From NCBI RefSeq assembly GCF_037038585.1, contig NC_092541.1, positions 71,445-135,444 of the forward strand: DNA of 64,000 bases, in the 5' to 3' direction. The first letter of the stretch is position 1; each line of letters begins with the position of its first letter. Of this stretch, positions 56,201-64,000 are shown piece by piece. The DNA is from Patagioenas fasciata (Eukaryota; Chordata; Aves; Columbiformes; Columbidae). A program made the position numbers and the translations under genes. The notes beneath the pieces are model-generated. The model saw only the letters and a program-made list of their open reading frames with translations. It did not search any database and had not been told where the DNA came from.

Positions 56201-58307
56201 GATTGAGTCTGTTGCAGTCGTCCTTTGTGCCTCTGGATCAGTTCTCCACTGTGCTCCGAGCTGCCCTGCGTCCTCTGGCTGTGGCTCTGCCTCTGGAAGA
56301 CTCGCAGATACAATGACATGGTTTGCTTGAGTAACATACAGCGCTCCCCTGGCCCCAGCCTCCTCTGTGGTAAGGTTGCTTTCTGGAATGCCTGCTCCAG
56401 CTTTGACCTCACACCGAACGAGCTGTTAATGGGAATGGTGCCTGGCACTGGGTTAACGGTGCCTGGGATTTCCGTGTAGAACACGCTTTTTCACAAGATT
56501 GCACCACATGGGTGAGGGGGATGATACTTTGGTGAAAGAGAACGTTTGAAAGGAGACAGCCAGAGACTTGTGCTGTTGAGAGCCTAAATTCATCGGTTTT
56601 GTTGTGAGGATGGAATGTCTCAAAACCAACCAACCACCCCAGCACACCGCCCCCTGCTGTAATGGTGACTGTTTTTTTTAATTTGGCTTAAGACATTTGG
56701 TCATTAAATTACCAAAAGACGGAATTAAGAGGGATCAGGGTACTCCTTATGCAGGAGAGCTTAAGGCTTTTGTATTTGTGACATTTTAGCAGTTTCCATA
56801 GTGATGCATAACGATATTGTAAGAAATGCTGAAGAGATTTTATTTGTATAAGGAATGGCACTAAAATATTAATGGAAGGCAATGTGAGTCCGAGGGAAGT
56901 CTGACTGTATTTTCTATTTAGAGCAGGAAAATTGGTGCTAGGTAGGGGACAGTGACTTGATGCATTGTCTGTAGTTTGAACTTGTCTTGGCCAGCTAACA
57001 GAAGATAAGAGAACTTCAGTCATCTTGGGAATGTTTGCCACAAAGTCTTTCCTCTGTGGTACAGCAGGTACAACTCTGGAAATATTCTGCTGTCACTTGT
57101 TCTCCAGGTCCAGGTCAGAAACGTTTTATCTCAGAAGAGCTTCTCCTCCCAGCCCGTGTGCGGTTGGAGCTCATCTGCTCTGGTGTTTGGTTGCATGTTT
57201 GGAGCTGTTACCCCGTTTGCATTCATGGGGGTTTCTGTAAGCACAGTTGAGTTAAAAATGGGATGTATCCGTTTACGAGCGTTTGTATGGGTTTACAGGC
57301 AATCTGCATTTAGTGAATTCCCTGGTGACTCCTGCTCAATGATGAATATTGAGCTTTTGCTGTCTCAGGGCTGGTGATTTTACATTGCGTTATCCAATCC
57401 TATCCACTCTTCCATAAGAAACAAAGGGGTTTTATGTAGATGCAATAGTCAGAAATCACCAAAATATGGTTTCTTGGAGAAAAATTATTTAGAGAGGGAC
57501 CTTTCTGTGCACATATTCAAGTGGGTCAGTGGGTTGAACTGTGGGTCAGCAGCTGACCACCTAACCCCGTATTTCCACACAGTTAGGTCGACAGATGCAG
57601 TGAAGGGGAGTAAAAGGCATTGTGGTTTAGATGACTTTGCAATTAAATCACTTGTAGGAGCCCAGCAAGGAATTCCTACTTTTCGGAATAGCTTAAACAT
57701 CAGTGCGCAAATGTCTCGCTATGTGTATCTTATCTGTGGTTTTGTGTTATCCAGTTAGATGTGTAATCTCTCTATTCTTAAGTTAGGTATTCAGTGTCCT
57801 GAGTTCCTGCCCTTGCCCTGCGAGCCGATCCCTGCGGTGCTGGTGCCTTGTGGGCGCAGCTGGCCGGAGGTGACGGGCGCTTCCTCGCCGGGCTCCGCAC
57901 AGCCGTCCTCTCACTTTGCTCTGCTGTAATTGTGAAGCTTGGGCATAGTGACAGCTGGTTCTGCCCTGCCCTTCCGTCTGCATCAGACGCTGACCAGTAG
58001 TTACCACCTTGCTTCTGCGCATTTAGCTTTGGACAGGACACCGCCTTTTAACGGAGCAGCACACGGTTCTGCTTCATTCCTGGGCCTCTGGATGTTGCAA
58101 ACGTTGCTGCTGCTTCTCCATGTGCTTGTGGGCACTGAGTGATCTGGCAGGATGAGCGGTTTTACTCATAGGAGCCGTATGTGCCTGTAGAAGTCAGTTC
58201 CCACTGTGTTAATGCTGAGTAAAGATATGTTGCATTGCAGGAACAGATCTCAAATCATAAATAAACTCAGTGCTTTTTTGATTATTTGCACCTGCATCCC
58301 AGGTGGC

Positions 58308-58450
58308 GAGCACCCTGTGCGCTGCCGTCCCCTCCTGAGCACCCTGTGCGCTGCCGTCCCCTCCTGAGCACCCTGTGCGCTGCCGTCCCCTCCTGAGCAC
58401 CCTGTGCGCTGCCGTCCCCTCCTGAGCACCCTGTGCGCTGCCGTCCCCCC
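58308..58450. repeat. 29-bp tandem repeat, about 5 copies
   Basis: The unit is GAGCACCCTGTGCGCTGCCG plus TCCCCTCCT (29 bp). Four perfect copies start at 58308, 58337, 58366 and 58395. A fifth, from 58424, diverges at its end. The near-perfect identity implies recent expansion or ongoing slippage. Since 29 is not a multiple of 3, open frames through it cycle through all reading frames and are artefacts. Confidence 0.95.
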
Positions 58451-61400
58451 GTGCCTCGCCGCGGCGGAGCTGCGCCCGGAGCTGGGCGCGTGCCTTGTGT
58501 GGGCAGCGTGTGGCTCTGCAGCTGGGGCATGGTGCGGCTTTTCTCCTCCGGTCGCTTCAGGCGCTACTGTGGGTGTCAGCACAGAGGAAAGCGGAGTCAC
58601 CCGTGTCCGCACGTGGAGTGGGCAGTGCTGGGATCCAGAGGTGAGAGCTGACCAAGGGACAGGTGGCTTTTGGAGCTGCTTTGGTGCTTGGTGATCTTGG
58701 CGTGGCATTGGCGGCTTCTGACAGAGGTTGACTCCTGTAGTCCCAGCTCCTGATCGAGGTGGTTCGAAGTGGATAGGTGGTGGTTCTCCATGTTCCTAGC
58801 GGCTTTTTTTTTTCTGCTGGAGGCTCGCATCCCCGTGGCCAAGGGCAGAATATTTCTGTTTAGCATCCATTACCATTCCAGGGCTCGGACAGTAGCATGA
58901 GTAAAAGTAGCACCAGCTAAATCTGCCTGGTTTCATGTGAATTGGAGCCCTTCTTCATGTGACTTCTGCTATTACAGTGCTGGCTATTTAAAAAAAATGA
59001 GACAATTAGCCTTCTGTGGATCTGCATTTTGAATGCAGAACACTTGCAGGGCTCCTGCTCCATGTACGCAGCATTTTGTGGTGTTGGCTTTTCAGTGTCT
59101 GGGACTGAACCAAGGACGTTGTTCTCTCTGCTCCCCCTTTGGTGTAGGTGGCTCTCCTGCTGTTTGCAGGGATTTCTGAAGGTCAAAGGGAAGATGGTGT
59201 TTATAGTAAGCCTAAAATAATTTGAAGAAACAACCACATTAGGAAATCTTTCAAGGCAGTAACCACTTTTCCAGTGTCCAGGTGGATTAAATTGATACTC
59301 ATTGATTTTCAAGTATATTTCATTGTAATATACTCACCTGAGTGTCATCTCATGACTTCTCCAAGGTTTGTTGTTCACATATTGGTCAAAGTCTTACTGT
59401 TTTTAAGTAAAACAAATCTGTTTGAGTAGTAGCCAGCCACTTAAAGAAGATTCTGCAGTGTGATGATTCACATTGTGCCTAAAGCCAGCTTTACATGTTC
59501 AGCCCTTTCACTCCTCCTGCCATCCCCCTCTCTCTGCCTCTGGAAATGGGCAAGAAGCCCAAAACAACTTAACTCTTTGTTATTTAAACCTATTTTAATA
59601 AGCGGTACTTGCAGAAAATCTGACCTGAAGGCTTTGATTGTCTTGTGTATTAGATCTTAAACTGGTTTATGAAGTGTGTACCGTAGCTGAAAAAAACCCC
59701 ACCAACAGCAGGTTTTCTGTGAACATGAGCTGTTCTTTGCATTCATACAAACAGGCTGAAATTACATCTGTCTCCAGTTAGAGCAATTCTGTACTTGTTC
59801 GCTCTTTTGTGTGAATCTTTGACTTGTCAAGTGCGCCCTAGTGCCTCCTCTTCCACTCTTACGATAGCTCACCTCTTGCGTTAGTGTCCAGGTCTTTTTG
59901 TTATAAGGAGCTGTAGTTAATTTTGCACCGAATTCTCCTGCGTGCTGGCTGTTGAAGCAGCATGTATTTTCAAAATAGAATCCTCTGTAGAGAGAGAGCT
60001 TTGGTAACCCGTCCTGGTTGTCATGGCACAGCCCTGCCTTTTCTCCCCGCTTTGCTTGCTGTTACCAGGCTTTGGTTGTGTTGAGCTCCTGAAACCAAAC
60101 GCCTGGTCGGGCTGGGTACAGGTAAGCCCTCGTCAGATCAGCTGCTCTGCAAATCGAGTTGCTTGTTCTACCTGTGTTTTGTTGTGCTTGAGCAAGTGAA
60201 TTTGTGTGCGAGGACACAGCACTCTTCTATGATAAATTAAAGGAAAAATGACATGATTAAGCCTTTTGGTGGCTGTACGAAGACCTAGTAAAAAACATCA
60301 ACAGTATTTACTTGAATTCTCTGTGTATGAATTTCTTTCCCTTGTGCGTATTTGAGTTTCCTTTCGCTCTGCTCTTTCCCTCTCCTTCATGCACAGTAGG
60401 TGCATCTTTGCCACCTCCTTTGCTTTATGTCCTTAGGTGATTTCTGCAGCAGTTTTTCGGGACCAGGGCTTGCGCACAGCCTGGGTCGGTGGTTGGGGTG
60501 CACAGGAACTTGTGTTGTGTTGCGCCCACTTTCCTCTGTGTTCCTTTCTTTTTCCATCCTTCCTATGACTTAAAGATGGTATCTGAAAACTTCTTGATTC
60601 TCAGCAGTGCAGCTCCTAGAAGATTCTGTGGGTTTGGTTTTGTGTTGTTTTCTTCATTGTTGTCATGTTCATGAATGCTTTGGTGATAAATTCCCAGAAG
60701 CTTTTCGTTTCAATGCTTGGAGCAAGCGATGACTGCAGGACCGCAGTGTTGGGAGGCGACCTCCGCATCTCACAGCAGTCTGAGTGCTGCTGGACCTGGA
60801 GGAGTCCCCTGCGGTTGTGGCATTCCTCAAAATCACTTCCATCTAGTTCTTGTCTGCTTGTTAACAGCCATCTGCATCCCAGGCACTTGGCTGCTTTAAA
60901 CATTCGCCTTATATAATTGAAACTTCCCCCCCACCCTGGTCACCTTGAAGCCTTCTGGTAGGATTCCCCCCGCCCGCCTCTGATGTAGGTGTTTGAATTT
61001 CTCAACTAGTCCAAACTAGTCCATAAAGTAACCTTCCTGTTCCGAGTCTGCTGTACTAGTCTTACTGAAAACGGAATTTCAAAGAATCCATATCTGGCAA
61101 GGCCTTTTCTCCCCGCCCCTGCAGCCGGGCTCTCTGGGGAGTGACCGGAGTTTTGGAGAGAGCCGGGTGCCTCTTGCCCAGCGGTTGGGGATTGTGGTCA
61201 GGTCAGAAACACTGGGATGTGTGTGTCTGTCCTTGCTGCCCTTCAGAACTGCTGACCTGGTACAAATGGGAGTGTTAATTGAAGTAATGGAGCTCGTGTG
61301 GCTTTCACTTCGTTTTGAGAGTAACTTGCCCAAAAGCATCTTGCTTTATTTGTGTAGCTGATGCATGGTGAGATAAAGGAGGTTCTGAGAATCTGTGATT

Positions 61401-63429
61401 ATCTACTTATTTGTGGCTTATGCTGTCGGAGCAAATAAGTAGCACCTCTCCTCCTCCTCCTCTCTGCTGCTAAGAGCAGCAGCTGCCCAGCTTCCTCAAG
61501 GATTAATTATCTCCATCATACCTCTGATTGGTTTTTGACACATGTTAGGGCAGAGAGCTGAATAGAGTGTCTTGCAGAATGTAAAAAGAAATGCAACAGT
61601 CTCACTTAAATACACCCTTTTTTTTAATCATTGTGATTGCCTGTTGGCTTAATGCTGGCTAACGTCACTTTTGAAGTCCTAGCATTTGTTGCAGGAGATC
61701 GTACAGTAATTTTGGAGGGACTTTTTTCCCTTTGTACCGAGGTCTGCCTTTTTTTGGGTTGAAACATCCCGTCGTCTCTCGTACTCTCGTGAACTTCCTC
61801 GCCCTTTGAGCGAGACGAGCGCGCTGAGGTGCAGCGGCTGCATTGTGGTGCTGGCTCTCACCACAGCTTGCTCAGCTACGCTAACGAAAGAACTCGTCGT
61901 TTGTCTTCCGAAGCCGGGAATCCTCTAGGTCTGGGGAAGGGAAAATGCGGAATAGTTGGGCTGTTCAGCCCGCCTGGCCCTTTGGACCCTGCAAGGCGAT
62001 GTAGAAATCAGCTTGTAGTGATGGCTCTTTTTTTCTGATACAGTTACTTTTGTGTTGGCTTCTGTTGTGAAATGCTTGGGTTTGAACTTTTTGAATGCAT
62101 TTGAAGATGTTCCGCTCTCTTCTGGTGTGCAGGTGGTGTTGGCGAGAGTCAGGAGGAGAGTGCTGTCCTAAAGCAGCGGAGTCTCAGGTTCAACCCGGTG
62201 TGATTTGCTGTGATGGTGGATGATCCTGTTTCATAACGTGACCAGGCATCAGACCTTGGGCTGCTGAACCTGCTGTCAGCCTGACAACATTGCAGCCGAT
62301 TTTAGAGAGCTCGATAGGTTGAGAATCTGTGTTCTGTTCTTGGCATTGTGTGAACCTTTGTGAGTTTTACCAAGCGTTAGGGCCGGGAAGACCACACAGC
62401 ACTGCAGACCATCTTCATTTGCTGCCTTTGGCCTGCGTTGCTTCACTGAAAGTTGCCACAGCTCAACTTCTTTGGCTTTTGTCCTGGCTTCTAGACATGT
62501 CAGTGTGAAAAAGCTTTGCTTTTGCGTGTAAATAACAAACAAAATAATAAAAAAAAATCTAATATTTGCTTCCTATAGAAAAGCATAACTCTTGGAAAGT
62601 AGTGACTGTAAGGTGGGCAATGCTCTGTTCACCCCCTCTCTCCCCCAAAGGAATAAGAAAGCCCTGCTGAAGTGGGCGCGTCTCTTACCAGGTCTGCTCG
62701 GGAGATCCTTCCTGTGACTTCCTGAGGGGCTGAGGTGGCGATGGAAGCTCTGCCTCCGCGTGAGACGTTTCAGTGCCACCAATCAAAAGATCTGCTAAAA
62801 ATAGCCCATCTTCCAGAAGAATCTACTCTTGCAAATCGGAGCCCAATATTAAATAACATACTGTTGGTTGCAAAGGATCCAAATTAAAGAAACAGCCCAA
62901 TATTCACCTTCCCTTTCTCTCTTTCCAACTCTTTGTTACATTGCTGGATATTTGTTGCAGGCTTCACACACAATACAAATAAAAATAGTCTGAGCATGAG
63001 ATCCTTTCCAAAACGTGGTTCTGGGACTACAGGAGAGTTTGCTCAGAAGGTGGAAACTGGCTTGGTTTTCTCTAGAGGCTCTTTTTCTGTTGCATCCCTG
63101 GTATCTTGCCATGAAGTAAACATGATCTGCTCCTTTTCAAAAGTCCTGAAGTAGTGAGTGTGTCTTGGCTGGACCTGATTGAAAGGGGCTGGGGAAAAAA
63201 TCTATCTAAGAAAAATAAACGTGTGGTGGAGCAGGCAGGGATGTGTGTGAACCCCTTGAGAGCGGGGGAGGCGGCGCAGGCAGAGCGCGTGGATTTGGCT
63301 CCTGGAAGTACGGGTGTAACGGGAGGATACAGTTAGGATATAACAATCTCCTTTAGCCTAAAGTAATGCAGTTCTTGGTGTTTTCTTACCAGTTCTTGTT
63401 CCTGTGGTGTTTCCACCTTGTATTTTCCA

Positions 63430-63570
63430 GTCTTCTATAGAAGAAGAGCGTCTCGCTCCTGTCCCGCCCGCAGGCCGCGGAGCGGGCACCTGGCGGGGGG
63501 GCCATCGCCGGGGAGGGACCGCGCAGAGCTGCGGGTGCGTGTCCGGGGGGCTGCGAAAGCTCAGTGAGGT
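63430..63570. promoter_or_regulatory. Small CpG-rich patch in KANSL1 intron 2
   Basis: A locally GC- and CpG-rich stretch of about 140 bp (GCCCGCAGGCCGCGGAGCGG, GGGGGGCCATCGCCGGGG) stands out from its surroundings. It could be an intronic enhancer or alternative promoter, but no ordered motif set is visible. Confidence 0.3.
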
Positions 63571-64000
63571 TGTTACTTCGCAGAGGCACGGGGCTCGTTG
63601 GGCTGTGCTTGGTTAGGGAGGGAGGCAGCTGAAGAGCCTGCCCGTGCTGACCAGGGCCGTGTCCCCGTGCTGTCCTCTCCCTGGTGCTGCAGCCTCGGGC
63701 CGTCTCTTCCACCTCTTCCCGGTTGTGTGTTCTCCAGATCCAGCCCCTCACTCCGTTGTTGTGATTTGGGATTAATGGGAGGAGCAGCGTAGCGTGGCAA
63801 ACCTGCCCTGTCTGCTTGATACACAGGCGCACTGTCCTTGACAAGGAAGAAGCCTTCCCGTAAATCACCGTGCCAGCAAGAAAGAGGATTTTTATTTGTT
63901 TGTTTGTTTATTTAGGAGCAGCTGAGTTGTTTGAAATCACTGCACTGTTTCCTGAATGCTGCTTAGTTGCTCAATATTCCCATTTATTTTCAGTCAGTGG

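Larger units (their letters stand above)
50241..64000 (+). other. KANSL1: KANSL1 intron 2 (partial)
   Basis: The rest of the window shows no further KANSL1 exon; the next expected peptide, the RRR-S-EWKWAADRAAI region of human, is absent. It holds a 29-bp tandem repeat (58308-58450), a GC-rich CpG patch near 63430-63570, and open frames without recognised homology at 51910-52575 (+) and 55301-55510 (-). No RNA gene or clear transposon was recognised, although old, unrecognised repeats are likely. Confidence 0.8.

Noticed and set aside
1-64000. tRNA, rRNA, CRISPR, prokaryotic operon or phage content
   Set aside because: No tRNA-like T-loop or anticodon arm, no rRNA segment and no spacer-repeat array was seen. 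Genes are split by long introns, so prokaryotic feature types do not apply.

Overview
This window is vertebrate nuclear DNA, almost certainly from a bird. It has long GT-AG introns, CpG-island promoters, several CR1 LINE fragments ending in the avian CR1 tail (…ATTCTGTG-like), an avian-type ERVL-like LTR, and GC-rich minisatellites typical of a gene-dense avian microchromosome. I cannot name the species. No bacterial, plasmid, phage or CRISPR feature is present.

Layout. (1) Positions 1-26567 are most of CDC27 (APC3) on the + strand, the TPR scaffold subunit of the anaphase-promoting complex/cyclosome. Exon 1, which encodes the first 9 or so residues, lies upstream of the window. The other 18 coding exons are all present, with canonical splice sites and consistent phases, so the gene looks intact. 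Its introns carry an antisense LTR (intron 1), a short CR1 tail (intron 3), two closely related CR1 copies (introns 9 and 14) and an older CR1 (intron 18). (2) Positions 26568 to about 30 kb are the CDC27 3' UTR and downstream DNA, with several AATAAA signals and a striking 51-bp minisatellite at 28.3-29.1 kb. (3) Positions 30-40 kb are mostly featureless intergenic DNA. They contain a degenerate ~25-bp minisatellite and a CpG island at 33.9-34.9 kb with NF-Y, Sp1 and CRE-like sites and spliced-looking exons; I could not assign that transcript to a gene. (4) Positions 40.4-41.8 kb are a large CpG island, read as the main promoter and noncoding exon 1 of KANSL1. (5) Positions 48854-50240 are KANSL1 exon 2, which holds the start codon and the first 434 codons. 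The rest of KANSL1, the scaffold of the KAT8/MOF NSL histone acetyltransferase complex, lies beyond the right edge, and 50241-64000 is intron 2.

CDC27 and KANSL1 are neighbours on one strand but act in different processes: mitotic ubiquitylation and chromatin acetylation. Nothing suggests they function together. Open frames elsewhere, including very long ones in the CpG islands and the minisatellite, are best explained by base composition or repeat period. I found no convincing novel system. The observations most worth checking are the paired CR1 repeats that flank an in-frame block of CDC27 exons, the CDC27 exon-18 double donor, the 51-bp minisatellite, the orphan CpG-island transcript, and the direct CDC27-KANSL1 adjacency.
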